From positions 1-55,016 of IMG/VR virus record IMGVR_UViG_3300020202_001036: a stretch of DNA of 55,016 nucleotides; one strand, 5' to 3'. The stretch's first letter is position 1; each line of letters opens with the position of its first letter. Origin of the DNA: a virus. The notes beneath the pieces were generated by a model that made no database searches, had not been told where the DNA came from, and saw only the letters and a program-made list of their open reading frames with translations. Both the position numbers and the translations under genes were made by a program. Shown here one piece after another: positions 6,264 through 15,267 of the stretch.

Positions 6264-6862
6264 CGCCCTACTACGACCACGGCGGCATCACCATCTATCA
6301 CGGTGACGCGCGGGAGCTGCTACCGAACCTCGGCGCCGACCTGCTCGTTACCGACCCCCCGTATGGGATCAATTTCGCAGCCCAGCCGACGAAATGGCAA
6401 CGGCGCGCCGGCAAAGCCCCAGAGCACTGGGATTCAGCCGCGGCGAACTGGCTTGTCGAGTATGTCGGGCGCTTCGCAGCCGCGTGCATATGGGGGGGGA
6501 ACTATCTTCCGCTGCCCCCAAGCCGAGGGTGGCTGATCTGGCTGAAACCGGACGCCCCGCCCTCGATGGCCGGCGCTGAACTGGCCTGGACAACCAACGA
6601 CGCCAATGTCCGCGTGCTCTCGCAGAGCATCAGCGCCACGAATCACGAGCGCGTTGGGCACCCCACGCAAAAGCCATTGCGCGTGATGGCCTGGACACTC
6701 GAAAGTATGCCCGCGGGAAGCGTTGTCGATCCGTTCATGGGTAGCGGGACGACCCTGCGGGCGGCAAAGAATGCTGGCCGACGCGCCATCGGCATCGAAC
6801 TCGAAGAGCGCTACTGCGAGATAGCCGCCAAGCGCCTCGCGCAGGAGGTGCTGTTAGCATGA
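6260..6862 (+). CDS. Beta-class DNA N4/N6 methyltransferase
   Basis: This is a 200-residue SAM-dependent DNA methyltransferase. The catalytic motif TDPPYG (about residues 31-36) precedes the SAM-binding motif VDPFMGSGTT (about 155-164). This is the order of beta-class enzymes, with target recognition in between. 'HPTQKP' before motif I is motif X and 'IGIELEERYCEIAAKRL' closes the fold. GTG 6260 overlaps the preceding stop (GTGA). No restriction endonuclease is adjacent, so it is probably an orphan protecting phage DNA or affecting transcription. The target sequence cannot be read from the gene. Confidence 0.92.
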   Translation: MTPYYDHGGITIYHGDARELLPNLGADLLVTDPPYGINFAAQPTKWQRRAGKAPEHWDSAAANWLVEYVGRFAAACIWGGNYLPLPPSRGWLIWLKPDAPPSMAGAELAWTTNDANVRVLSQSISATNHERVGHPTQKPLRVMAWTLESMPAGSVVDPFMGSGTTLRAAKNAGRRAIGIELEERYCEIAAKRLAQEVLLA

Positions 6863-7239
6863 CCGACGCCCGCTGCACGGCCCAAAGCCAGCGCACCGGC
6901 GCCCGCTGCGTGCGCAAGGTCGCGATCGGCGACCGCTGCTGGGGCCACGGCGCCAACGTGCCCGGTCCCTGCGCGCTGACGCTCGACGGCGGCAAGCCCG
7001 TGATCTGGTTCTGCGACGAGCGCGGGGGCTTTAGGCGAAACCCGCGCGCCGCGACGAAGTGGGCGGCGGTGCAGCTCGTGCTGCGCGGCGTGATTCAGCA
7101 CGGGTGGTTTCTCCGGCACAAGCCGCAGCGGTTCCTGCGCCGGCTCGAGCGCGCTGGCGTGACCGTGGTGCCCGCGGGTGTCGGGTTCGGGCGCGTGTTT
7201 CGGTATCGGTTCGAGGCTGCGAAAAGCCAGGCCGCTTGA
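6859..7239 (+). CDS. Hypothetical protein with N-terminal Cys/His zinc motif
   Basis: This is a 126-residue protein. Residues 6-30 carry C-x(10)-C-x(9)-C-x-x-H, beginning CTAQSQRTGARC, a spacing used in small phage zinc-binding proteins. The middle has 'CDERGGFRRNPRAATKW' and the C-terminus 'RFLRRLERAGVTVVP' is a helical hairpin. It is coupled to the methyltransferase by ATGA. Function is unknown. Confidence 0.6.
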   Translation: MTDARCTAQSQRTGARCVRKVAIGDRCWGHGANVPGPCALTLDGGKPVIWFCDERGGFRRNPRAATKWAAVQLVLRGVIQHGWFLRHKPQRFLRRLERAGVTVVPAGVGFGRVFRYRFEAAKSQAA

Positions 7240-7255
7240 GAGGAAAGCCAAGACG

Positions 7256-7975
7256 ATGAGTGACGAGAAGCACGCAGAGGCCCAGGCCGCGGTGATTGCG
7301 CGGGTGCAGAGCGTCATTGACGACCCAGACATCGAGGATGTGTGCCTGCGCAAGGAGCTCCGCAGGGCCCTCGCCGCCGCGCCCGAGCACACGGGGCCGG
7401 TCAACATCTACGCGCCAGATGCCGAGACGGTCGCCGACCCGTTCAAGGTTCTGACGGAGCCGGATATTGCAGAGAGGAACGCCCCGAAGTTGCGAACGCA
7501 ACTCGCCGCAGCCAACGCCCGGGTGGCGGAGTTGGAGAGTCGTCACGGCTGGGTGATGGTCGTGCGCGAGCGTGACGCCGCCAACGCCCGCGCCGATGCG
7601 GCGGAGGGGAAGCTGCACATGATGCTTACACGAGCAGAGGCGGTGGACGCCGCTCGTGCCCGCGCCGAATCCGAGCTCGCCGAGTTGAAGGTCAAGTATG
7701 AGGCGGCGGAGCGGAGAGCGCTCGATGAGCACAAGGCCGGGTGCGACGGAATCGACAACGTGTGCGATGTGCTGTCTCGCGCCGAATCCGAAGCCGCGGT
7801 CCTGCGCGCGGAGGTTGAGCGGTTGCGGAGCATGGTTCCGCATCCAGGCGACGGCACGTGCGAGCGCTGCGGAACAGCCCCGGCTGTGAAGGTGGCTCTG
7901 TGCCACGAGCATCGCATCTTCCTCGCCACCGCCCCAGCCCCGACCGAGCGCGAGAAAGCGGAGCGTCAACCGTGA
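7256..7975 (+). CDS. Coiled-coil protein with C-terminal zinc ribbon
   Basis: This is a 239-residue protein. Long heptad helices dominate (for example 'LAAANARVAELESRHG' and 'RAESELAELKVKYEAAERR'), then a CxxC...C.xH cluster (CERCGTAPAVKVALCHEH) near residue 205, then APAPTEREKAERQP. Its helix unit and its tail recur in the minus-strand genes at 43255-44823 and 42744-43265, the tail at the DNA level (38 identical bp). It is likely a structural or scaffold-type protein, but no family is recognised. ATG 7256 follows GAGGAAAG. Confidence 0.6.
   Translation: MSDEKHAEAQAAVIARVQSVIDDPDIEDVCLRKELRRALAAAPEHTGPVNIYAPDAETVADPFKVLTEPDIAERNAPKLRTQLAAANARVAELESRHGWVMVVRERDAANARADAAEGKLHMMLTRAEAVDAARARAESELAELKVKYEAAERRALDEHKAGCDGIDNVCDVLSRAESEAAVLRAEVERLRSMVPHPGDGTCERCGTAPAVKVALCHEHRIFLATAPAPTEREKAERQP
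7928..7965. repeat. 38-bp dispersed inverted repeat, copy A
   Basis: The 38 bp here are identical to the reverse complement of 42922-42959. Both copies encode T-A-P-A-P-T-E-R-E-K-A-E-R in frame, in two genes otherwise differing in length. This points to recent duplication or recombination of a coding module between the two arms. Confidence 0.85.
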
Positions 7976-8307
7976 CGCACGCACAGTTCTGCGCGCTGAT
8001 GATTGCCCGCCGAGCCATGGGCGACCTCGGGCAGGAGGTGTTGCTCGACGACGAGCAGTTTGACGAGCTTGTTGAAACCTCCCGGGGCCAGGCCACGCCG
8101 TTCAACCCGTTTTCGGCGAGGTCGCGCGGCGAATTTTTGCTCAACAGCTGCAACGGGCCTACGAAGGTCCGCGCGTTGCCAAGCATTGGAAGCATTCGAG
8201 CGGTCCGTGACGAGAAAACCGGGCGTGTCTTCACGGTCCGCGTCGGCAGAGTGTGCGACTCGGGTTTCACGGGGACCGTATTAGACGAAAAAGGCATCGG
8301 CGGCTGA
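7972..8307 (+). CDS. Hypothetical protein
   Basis: This is a 111-residue product from GTG 7972, which overlaps the preceding stop (GTGA). It has a helical N-terminus (AQFCALMIARRAMGDLGQEV) and a beta-rich C-terminus (GRVFTVRVGRVCDSGFTGTV). I do not recognise it. It lies directly before the large tail protein and may be a minor virion or assembly protein. Confidence 0.5.
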   Translation: MTHAQFCALMIARRAMGDLGQEVLLDDEQFDELVETSRGQATPFNPFSARSRGEFLLNSCNGPTKVRALPSIGSIRAVRDEKTGRVFTVRVGRVCDSGFTGTVLDEKGIGG

Positions 8308-8310
8308 CCC

Positions 8311-11300
8311 ATGCCCATTCGCACGTTCCCCTTCAACAGCGGCATAAATGGCGAGGTAGACATCCGTCTCCTCCCCGACGGGCTGCTCGCCGATGCGAGG
8401 AACGTCGAGCTGGACCGGCGCGGGCGCATCGTGGTGCGGCCGGGCTTTGCTGCGCAAGACACGACCGTTTACGGACCCGGCGGCGCGCTGGTGGCCTTCG
8501 ACCTGTTCACGCTGAACGACCGCCTTTTCGCCTTCGGCGACGCGCACGGCTACGGCTTCCCGTGCGACATCTACGAACTTCTCCCCGCGGGCTCAGCAGC
8601 GCGCTGGCGCCCGAGCTCGAGCAACAACGCAAACAGCCCGCGCCTGCCCCGCGCGACCAAGGTGCGCGAGATCGCGCGCCCGCCCGACCAGGCCGAAGGC
8701 GTCAGCAACTGGGGCTGCGCGGCATTCGGCGGCTACGCATGCCTGGCCTGGAACGCCTCGATCGGAGGCAGCCAGAGCGGCTACGTGCACGTGGTCAGCG
8801 CCGCCGACGACCAAACGCTCATCGTGCAGCGCATGAACACGGGCGACAACCCGCGGCTCTTGTTGCGTACGGTCGCGCTGTCAGATCGGTTTTTGATCCT
8901 CGGGACGACCGCCGCGGGCAACGAGCTCGACCTGGCGCGCTTCATCCCCGCGAGCGACGAAGCGGTCGCCAACGTTGCCCAGGACCTGTTTAGCGGAGGC
9001 GCGATCACGGTCTACGCGGCGGCACGCTGCGCCGGCTCCGACGAGTTCGTTGTCATCGCTCAGGTCGGCGCAAACCTCATCACGCGGCGCTTCAACTCAA
9101 GCGGTGTTCAGCAGACCCAGTACTCCAGCATCGCAGTCACCGCGGTCGCTGTTGCGATCGAGGCATCGGCGACGGCTAACCAAGTGGTTATCGGCTACAC
9201 CGCTGGGGCGCAAACAGCGGTGTTCGTCGCGTACAATCTGACCACGGGAGCTCAGATAGCCACGCGCACCCGGACCGAGTCGTTTGACTCGTTTCTGAAC
9301 GTCGGAATCGCTCGCATTAGTTCAACGCAACTCATGCTCGTCACGTCTATCGACGATGTGTCAGTGAGCGACCCCGAGCGCGTCGAAAAGGGCACGTGGA
9401 TTCCCAGCACGGACACGCTGGGGACGTTTGGCGCGTTCCGCGACATGAAGATGGTGAGCACGCCGGTCTTCGACGTCGAGACGTTCTTCGCGAGCCAATA
9501 CGGGAGCGCAACAGTCGGTGGGACACCGAACCTGCTGCTCAGCCTCGGCAACGACACGGGCGACGTCACGCCGCAGATGGCGAAAGACTTCGAGGTCGCG
9601 GACACCACGAGTGCTCTGCTGCCCGAGATCGCATTCGACGCGAGCACGGGGAAGTACTACTGGGCCAATGCGACGGCGAATCCGGACGGCACGACGACGC
9701 CGCAACTCACCGAGTTCGAGCTATCGTCGACCGAGCGGCGTCAGGTCGCGGTGCTAGGGAATCTCGCCTACATCGCCGGCGGTGTTCCACTGGTGTTCGA
9801 CGGACGAACCGTGGTCGAGAGCGGTTTCGTCGTCAGGCCGCGCATCATAAGCCTGACCGCATCGAACGGTGCGGGCGAACTCCTCGGCGGCGCCGCGTAC
9901 GACTACCGCCTGCACTGGGAATGGATCGACAGCGAGAACAACCTGCACCTCTCGCCGCCGAGCGCCATCTCGACGGTCACGCTGGGGGCAAACGACGATA
10001 CGGTGACGGGGCTTTGCTCGACCGCGCACTCGATGCGAAGCAACAACGGCGCCATCGCCGCTGGCAGCGCTCAGGCCTGCGTGCTGACGCGCACGCTGGC
10101 GACGAGAACGCAAACGTCAGCGACGCTGGCGGGCAGAGCTAGCGTGTCTCCACCAAGCGCGTCGTTGAATGGGTTGACGCTGTTCGTGCTCATCAGTGAC
10201 ACGACCGGGTACAACCTGTACACGATCACGTTTGATGCCGGGAGCGTTGACGCCGATGCTATCGCAGCAGACATCAATGCAGCAGTCAGCAGAGTCACCG
10301 CGACGAACGTGAACGGGCACATCGTGCTGACCGCAGATGAGGCCGGCGAGGGCGCTTTCTTGGAGGTGTCCGGCGGTACGGCGATCGATATTTTGGGTTT
10401 CGTCGAGTACGAAAACGACACCGGCACGACGACCCTCACCAAGGGCCAGAACTTTCAGCGCGCCGCGGTCGGCTACACGTCGACCACCAGCCTCGTCAGC
10501 GGCGCTTTTGTCTCGGTAGTCGACGTGCGAAAGGACCAAAGCGATCCCATCGTCGACACGGACCTGATTCGCCAGCAACCGCTCTACTCGAGCGGCATTT
10601 CGTCGGGCGCGCACCACGCGCCGACGCCGTCGGAATACGTCTGGGCGGGCCGCGAGCGCATCGTGATGAATCACCCGCGCCGGGCCCGATATGTCACGAG
10701 CAAGCTCGTGGTGCCGAGCGAGCCGGCAGAGTTTGCTGCGGAGGGATTTCCAGCCTTTACAGGCCAGGTCACCGGCGACATCGAGGGCTTGGTCGTGCTC
10801 GGTGACTCAATCGTGCCGTGGACGCGCAGGGAAATCTGGGAGGTGACCGGCTCGGGCCCGGCACGCAACGGCGTCGGTGAGTTTTTCGCCGCGCGCCGGG
10901 TCAGCAACGCAGGCGGGCTCGTTGCCGATGGCTGGCGCTCGCTGGTCGAGACCGACGCGGGAGTGTTTTTTCAACGCGAACCGACGCAACTCTGCATGCT
11001 GACGAAAGACGGCTCTGTCGCATGGATCGGGCTGCCCATCGAGGACTATCTCGAGGTCTATCCCGAGATCACGGCAGCCGTGTACGTGCCGAGTAAGCAC
11101 TCGGTGGCGTTCGCATGCCGCTCCACCGATGGGCTCGATGGCGGCATCCTGCGCTTTGACCTCGAGATGAACGCCTGGTTCTTCGACGACGTCGGCGCGG
11201 TGTCCGCGCTGGCAGAGCACCAGGGGCGGCTCGCCTACGTTCAGAGCGGCGTGGTGTTTCTCCAGGATGAGGCGCCAGGTGTCGGCACGTTCGTCGAATA

Positions 11301-11658
11301 CAGCCTCAAGACGAACATGTTTCAGGGGTTCAACGCGATCGGCTGGGGTCAGCTCAATCGCATCGGCGCGCTCGTTACCTATCAGGGCCCATGCACGGTC
11401 AACCTGTATCTGTCGGAGGACGGCACCGACTTCACGAACCTGATCGCGACGTGGACGCTCACGGATGCCGACTACGATCCGGGCGACCGCGAGATTCTGC
11501 TGAAGGATCCGCCCAAGCAGATGCAGGACAGCTTTGGGTTGCTCTTCGAGGTCACGCACAACGCGAGCAACTCGGAGGGCGTGTGGTTGCACGCCGTGGC
11601 CTTGGATGTTGACGGAGCGCCGGAGCTCGCACGCAAGGGGCCGGCGAAGAACCTTTGA
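8311..11658 (+). CDS. Large tail protein (P22 gp10-like stabilisation / tail hub candidate)
   Basis: This is a 1115-residue, beta-rich protein. The N-terminus 'INGEVDIRLLPDGLLADARN' followed by 'VELDRRGRIVVRPGF' has the pattern of podoviral head-completion/tail proteins of the P22 gp10 type, which seal the packaged head and build the short tail. Repeated WD-like or beta-propeller-like strands follow (for example 'ALSDRFLILGTT' and 'VVLGDSIVPWTRREIWEVTG'), ending in a domain with 'VNLYLSEDGTDFTNLIATW'. It is followed by small proteins and the endolysin. Homology to gp10 is inferred from the N-terminus and the phage type; a tail-spike or other tail structural role is the alternative. Confidence 0.65.
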   Translation: MPIRTFPFNSGINGEVDIRLLPDGLLADARNVELDRRGRIVVRPGFAAQDTTVYGPGGALVAFDLFTLNDRLFAFGDAHGYGFPCDIYELLPAGSAARWRPSSSNNANSPRLPRATKVREIARPPDQAEGVSNWGCAAFGGYACLAWNASIGGSQSGYVHVVSAADDQTLIVQRMNTGDNPRLLLRTVALSDRFLILGTTAAGNELDLARFIPASDEAVANVAQDLFSGGAITVYAAARCAGSDEFVVIAQVGANLITRRFNSSGVQQTQYSSIAVTAVAVAIEASATANQVVIGYTAGAQTAVFVAYNLTTGAQIATRTRTESFDSFLNVGIARISSTQLMLVTSIDDVSVSDPERVEKGTWIPSTDTLGTFGAFRDMKMVSTPVFDVETFFASQYGSATVGGTPNLLLSLGNDTGDVTPQMAKDFEVADTTSALLPEIAFDASTGKYYWANATANPDGTTTPQLTEFELSSTERRQVAVLGNLAYIAGGVPLVFDGRTVVESGFVVRPRIISLTASNGAGELLGGAAYDYRLHWEWIDSENNLHLSPPSAISTVTLGANDDTVTGLCSTAHSMRSNNGAIAAGSAQACVLTRTLATRTQTSATLAGRASVSPPSASLNGLTLFVLISDTTGYNLYTITFDAGSVDADAIAADINAAVSRVTATNVNGHIVLTADEAGEGAFLEVSGGTAIDILGFVEYENDTGTTTLTKGQNFQRAAVGYTSTTSLVSGAFVSVVDVRKDQSDPIVDTDLIRQQPLYSSGISSGAHHAPTPSEYVWAGRERIVMNHPRRARYVTSKLVVPSEPAEFAAEGFPAFTGQVTGDIEGLVVLGDSIVPWTRREIWEVTGSGPARNGVGEFFAARRVSNAGGLVADGWRSLVETDAGVFFQREPTQLCMLTKDGSVAWIGLPIEDYLEVYPEITAAVYVPSKHSVAFACRSTDGLDGGILRFDLEMNAWFFDDVGAVSALAEHQGRLAYVQSGVVFLQDEAPGVGTFVEYSLKTNMFQGFNAIGWGQLNRIGALVTYQGPCTVNLYLSEDGTDFTNLIATWTLTDADYDPGDREILLKDPPKQMQDSFGLLFEVTHNASNSEGVWLHAVALDVDGAPELARKGPAKNL

Positions 11659-11669
11659 AAGGCAGGGAG

Positions 11670-12221
11670 ATGTCGAAGAAAAGCCTGGAATCGAGTTCGG
11701 CGGAGGATATGGCGCTGCTCAAATGGGAGAACGAGCCCTGGCCCGAAGGCACCGACGCTGGCAACCCTTGGGGGCTGCTCGAGGAGTCGATCGAGGCGAC
11801 GCGCCTGCGGTTCGTGGCTCGCTACCAGGAGGCGTTCCGCGCAGGCTTTCGCGCGGGGCAGGGGCACCCGAGGCGGCCTTTGCAGCTGGGAGAGCGCGCG
11901 GACGCCGCGATCCACTCGCAGTTCCGAGTACTCGATCGCATCCAGAGTTTGGAGTCTAAAGTGCTCACGCTGGAGGCTCAGACGCAGGGCACCGCGAGCT
12001 CACCGCTCGGCATCGAGCTTTCGAAGATCCGCGACATGCTAAACAGTTTGGAGGCCTGGCACAGAGGCGACGTGGGCGATCTTCAGCGCCGCGTTGAGGC
12101 GCTGGAGAACCACCCCGAGCGCCTGGGCAGCTCGGAGAAGCACATCGACCGGCGCGTCGAGGCTCTGGAGAAACAATTTCAGGGCGTCCGAGCGCTGGAA
12201 AAAGGAGCAAACCATGGCTGA
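11670..12221 (+). CDS. Coiled-coil protein, probable minor structural
   Basis: This is a 183-residue protein. The C-terminal half is a continuous amphipathic helix ('LDRIQSLESKVLTLEAQTQ', 'LQRRVEALENHPERL', 'IDRRVEALEKQFQGVRALEK'), so a trimeric or dimeric stalk is plausible. ATG 11670 is preferred over an in-frame TTG at 11655 that overlaps the previous stop. It lies between the large tail protein and a small beta protein. It could be a tail needle or fibre adaptor, or an unrelated scaffold. Confidence 0.55.
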   Translation: MSKKSLESSSAEDMALLKWENEPWPEGTDAGNPWGLLEESIEATRLRFVARYQEAFRAGFRAGQGHPRRPLQLGERADAAIHSQFRVLDRIQSLESKVLTLEAQTQGTASSPLGIELSKIRDMLNSLEAWHRGDVGDLQRRVEALENHPERLGSSEKHIDRRVEALEKQFQGVRALEKGANHG

Positions 12222-12567
12222 ATCAGCCTCAAAAGGACACTTCACCCGCGCCGCAGACTTCGTGCATGCAGTCGCGGACTGCACGAGCGCGAACCTGAAC
12301 CTCACCACGATCAGCCAGAAGCCGAAGCATGCGGCGCAGCGCGTGCGGTTCTTCAACACGGATGGCCTGGCGCATCTCACGGTGACGGTCACACCCGAGC
12401 TCGGCGCGGGTCAGACGCCATTCAACATCGCGCTCTCGGTCGGGCCACACCGCGACTACACGACGGAGTTTCCGGTCGCCGCCATCGTCAGCGCCACGTC
12501 CGACGCGGGCCACATCGAGGCCCTGGTCATGTGGTGGACCGGCAGCAGTCTCAACATCAACAAGTGA
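12214..12567 (+). CDS. Hypothetical small beta-rich protein
   Basis: This is a 117-residue protein with AAAAGGAGC before ATG 12214. It is beta-rich throughout ('NLTTISQKPKHAAQRVRFFN', 'HLTVTVTPELGAGQTPFNIA'). The size and position before the endolysin suggest a virion decoration or tail-tip protein. No family is recognised. Confidence 0.5.
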   Translation: MAESASKGHFTRAADFVHAVADCTSANLNLTTISQKPKHAAQRVRFFNTDGLAHLTVTVTPELGAGQTPFNIALSVGPHRDYTTEFPVAAIVSATSDAGHIEALVMWWTGSSLNINK

Positions 12568-12571
12568 CGCC

Positions 12572-13162
12572 ATGACTCCAAACCAGGTCAGCGAGTTTCA
12601 GCGCGGTCGATTCGACTGGGAGGGCAAGCCCCTGCGCGTCGACGGCGACCTGGGTCCGCGCACGCGCTGGGCGCTGGCCATGTCACGGCTGGATTCGCGC
12701 CGCCAAGCCATCGTGGCCAACGCCTGCGGCTTCGTCGGGCTCACCGAGCGCGCAACAAATCGCGGGCCAGAGATCGACACCTGGCTCGAGCGCTGCGGAG
12801 CCCCGCTCGGATCGCCCTGGTGTGCCGCGTTCGCGAGCTGGTGCATCTCGGTGCCGGATCTTTCCTCCGTGAGGGAGGCCGGCGCGCAGACGCTCGGGCG
12901 CTCGCTCAGGTCCACCACGCTCATCCTTCCCGGCGACGTCATGTGGTTTCCTGCCGGCACGTGGCAGGGCCACTGCGGAATCGTCGTCGGCACCGGGCCC
13001 GGCGAGGTCGCGTGCGTCGAGGGCAACCACGGCAACCGCGTCGCACTGGTGCGGCGCCGCACTGCCGATGTTCGGATCGCAACGCCGCTGCCAGTCGAGG
13101 AGTTGCCGGGCATCCCGCCTGGGCTGCCGCTGGTGCCGGTGCAGCGGGAGGGGACGCGGTGA
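12572..13162 (+). CDS. CHAP-type endolysin with N-terminal peptidoglycan-binding segment
   Basis: This is a 196-residue protein. Residues 1-34 (including 'VDGDLGPRTRWAL') match the 'DG.fGp.T..A' core of PG_binding_1 modules. The rest is a CHAP/NlpC-like cysteine amidase or peptidase: WCAAFASWC supplies the nucleophile Cys at about residue 76, and the catalytic His is in GHCGIVVG (about residue 131), with GDVMWFP and EGNHGN as family blocks. It should cut peptide bonds of host peptidoglycan at lysis. It has no signal peptide, so it would need a holin, and none is recognised nearby. Confidence 0.85.
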   Translation: MTPNQVSEFQRGRFDWEGKPLRVDGDLGPRTRWALAMSRLDSRRQAIVANACGFVGLTERATNRGPEIDTWLERCGAPLGSPWCAAFASWCISVPDLSSVREAGAQTLGRSLRSTTLILPGDVMWFPAGTWQGHCGIVVGTGPGEVACVEGNHGNRVALVRRRTADVRIATPLPVEELPGIPPGLPLVPVQREGTR

Positions 13163-13338
13163 CCAACGATCGATTCTCTTCCCTCGAGCGCGACCCCGAT
13201 GCGCGTCTGACCCGCGAGGAGATGCGCGAAGGGTGGCACTTCTGCACGGAGTTAGACCTTGGTCTGACGCAGGGCGAGCAGATCGATGGCGACGGGCGCT
13301 GCGCATGGTGCGGTTTTGACAAGCGGAGGGTGGCTTGA
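13159..13338 (+). CDS. Small hypothetical protein with CxxC
   Basis: This is a 59-residue product from GTG 13159, overlapping the endolysin stop (GTGA). The C-terminus has CAWCGF and the N-terminus is charged and helical. Its stop overlaps the TTG start of the sigma factor. No family is recognised; it could be a zinc-binding partner of its neighbour. Confidence 0.5.
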   Translation: MTNDRFSSLERDPDARLTREEMREGWHFCTELDLGLTQGEQIDGDGRCAWCGFDKRRVA

Positions 13339-13961
13339 AGAGCTCCAGCATCGTCAACGGCATCGACGTGACCGCCCACGGCGGCCTCATCGGGCGCTGC
13401 GTGCAGCACTACAAGCGATTCGTCGGCGGGTGCCTCGAATGGGAGGACCTGTTCCAGGCAGGCTGGCTCGGTGTGTACCACGCTGCTGAGCGCTTCGACC
13501 CCACACGGGGTTTCAAGTTTTCGACCTACGCGAACTGGTGGATTCGCGCCTTCATCCAGCGCGCCATCATGAACGAGCGGCGCACGGTGCGCGTGCCGGT
13601 TCATGCGCAGCAGAGCGCATTCGCACGCGGCGAGCGTCTGCATCTGGACGCGCTGTCACTCAACGCGCCGGTGAGTGCGGACCACCCAGAGGACACCTGG
13701 ATCGACCTGCTGCGAGCCGACAGCGACCCGGAGCGGGAGGCGATGGACAGTGACGCGGCCTCGCACATCGAGGCCGCCGTCGATGCGCTCCCAGACGTGA
13801 GCCGGCGCGCCATCAGAGGGCGTTTCTGGGGCGAGCACACGCTCAAGGAGATCGGCGACGATGTTGGCCTCTCGCGAGAGCGCATCCGCCAGCGCGAGGC
13901 TCAGGCGCTGGAACGGTTGGAGTTGAGACTCGCGACGCTGCAGCACGAGACGAGGCGATGA
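13335..13961 (+). CDS. Phage-encoded sigma-70 family RNA polymerase sigma factor
   Basis: This is a 208-residue sigma factor. Region 2 is clear at about 35-78: 'WEDLFQAGWLGVYHAAERFD', then 'RGFKFSTYANWWIRAFIQRA', which holds the -10 recognition and melting helix. Region 4 is clear at about 155-202: 'LPDVSRRAIRGRFW', then 'TLKEIGDDVGLSRERIRQRE', the -35-binding HTH. A reduced region 3 lies between. TTG 13335 overlaps the previous stop. It should redirect host RNA polymerase to phage promoters, most likely for late genes. Its position inside the late operon suggests positive feedback. The cognate promoter motif was not identified. Confidence 0.92.
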   Translation: MKSSSIVNGIDVTAHGGLIGRCVQHYKRFVGGCLEWEDLFQAGWLGVYHAAERFDPTRGFKFSTYANWWIRAFIQRAIMNERRTVRVPVHAQQSAFARGERLHLDALSLNAPVSADHPEDTWIDLLRADSDPEREAMDSDAASHIEAAVDALPDVSRRAIRGRFWGEHTLKEIGDDVGLSRERIRQREAQALERLELRLATLQHETRR

Positions 13962-13962
13962 C

Positions 13963-15267
13963 ATGACGGTCCGATATAACCGAAATCTGGGCGTTTGGCA
14001 GGTCAACGGGCGCGGCGCCTACGCGAGTGAAGCAGATGCGAAGTCTGCCGACTCGACAGCGGCGCAGGCAACACAGGTCATCGATGATGACGACTTCGCG
14101 AGCAGCTTAAGGGCGCCCTCGCGCGTGCTCGGGGCCGAGCGGACCACCTCGACCGTGACGACGCCGACGCAGGCCAAGGAGAAGCAAACGGCGTTCGAAG
14201 AGGCGAACAAGCTCTATCAGCAGGGCTACAGCGACCTGAACGGCGACGGCACCATCAACGCGGAGGATCAGCGCCTCTCGGGAGTCGCCTACGGCACCCC
14301 AGTCTCTCAGGGCGGCACGGCGGCGCACTATCAGACAGAGCAGGAGGCGATCGGCACGCGGAACATGCGCACGAATCGGCTCAACGCCTCGCCCGTCACG
14401 GCGCTGAACGGCGCGCCTGGTGTCGGCGGCGGCTATCTGCCTGCCGGGGCGCTCTCGAGCGAGCAGAAGTACCAGGCGGCGGCAGGGGCTGCCGAGTCGG
14501 CTGGTGCGCAGTTCCAAAACCAGCAGGAAGAAAACGCTGCGGACAACGAGTCCCTGTTTGCGGGCGCGATGGATCGCTACGACGAGCTGGGCGGCACCGA
14601 CAACCAACTCTCCGACGAGGCGCGGCGCTATCAGCAGGAGGGGCTTGCGCAGCAGCGCATGCTGCTGGAGAAGTTGCTCGGCTTCGACGAGGAGCAATAC
14701 GCGACGCAATTCGCTGACCAGGCGCTGGCGCGCACGATCGCGGCGGGGCGGCAGGGCACGAGCGCAGCAGCGCAGCAAGCGGGCATGTTCGCGGCGATGG
14801 AGCAGGCGCCTGCGCTCTACGCCGAGGGGCGTCGGCAGGCGTCCGAGCAAGCGAACCAGCGGCTGGGGCTCGCCGGAGCTGCCGCCAAGTCGTTCGGAGA
14901 ACTCGGAACGATGACGCGAGGTCAGGACGAGACCCGCGCGCAATTCGAAGCGCAACTCCCGCTCGAGATCGCCAACAGCGTGGCCGCGCTTACCCAGGGG
15001 AAGATGGCGCTCAACCAGCAGGAGTCGGAGATGTTCGCCGAGATCTGGATGGACTTCGCGCGGCTGCAGAGCGTTTTTGCGGGGATGAGCTCACAAGAGC
15101 AGATGGCGTGGTGGGAATACGAGACGGCGCAAAGGGGCCAAGACAAACAATTCGAGGCCATCAAGGCTCAGATAAAGGCAAACGGAGCGGTGTCCGACAA
15201 GGACATCCTCAATGGGATTTTTCAGCTCGGTGGAGGCCTGCTCGGCATGGCCAGGATGGGGGCGTAA
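13963..15267 (+). CDS. Internal virion / ejection protein 1 (candidate)
   Basis: This is a 434-residue, Ala/Gln-rich, mostly helical protein. The segment 'YSDLNGDGTINAEDQRL' (about residues 86-102) is an EF-hand or dockerin-like D-x-N-x-D-G-x-I-N-x-x-D calcium loop. The C-terminal third has long helices and ends in a Gly/Leu/Met-rich tail (FQLGGGLLGMARMGA) that could insert in membranes. It is the first of three consecutive large genes before the portal, the usual place for podoviral ejection proteins. The role is inferred from position and composition. Confidence 0.6.
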   Translation: MTVRYNRNLGVWQVNGRGAYASEADAKSADSTAAQATQVIDDDDFASSLRAPSRVLGAERTTSTVTTPTQAKEKQTAFEEANKLYQQGYSDLNGDGTINAEDQRLSGVAYGTPVSQGGTAAHYQTEQEAIGTRNMRTNRLNASPVTALNGAPGVGGGYLPAGALSSEQKYQAAAGAAESAGAQFQNQQEENAADNESLFAGAMDRYDELGGTDNQLSDEARRYQQEGLAQQRMLLEKLLGFDEEQYATQFADQALARTIAAGRQGTSAAAQQAGMFAAMEQAPALYAEGRRQASEQANQRLGLAGAAAKSFGELGTMTRGQDETRAQFEAQLPLEIANSVAALTQGKMALNQQESEMFAEIWMDFARLQSVFAGMSSQEQMAWWEYETAQRGQDKQFEAIKAQIKANGAVSDKDILNGIFQLGGGLLGMARMGA

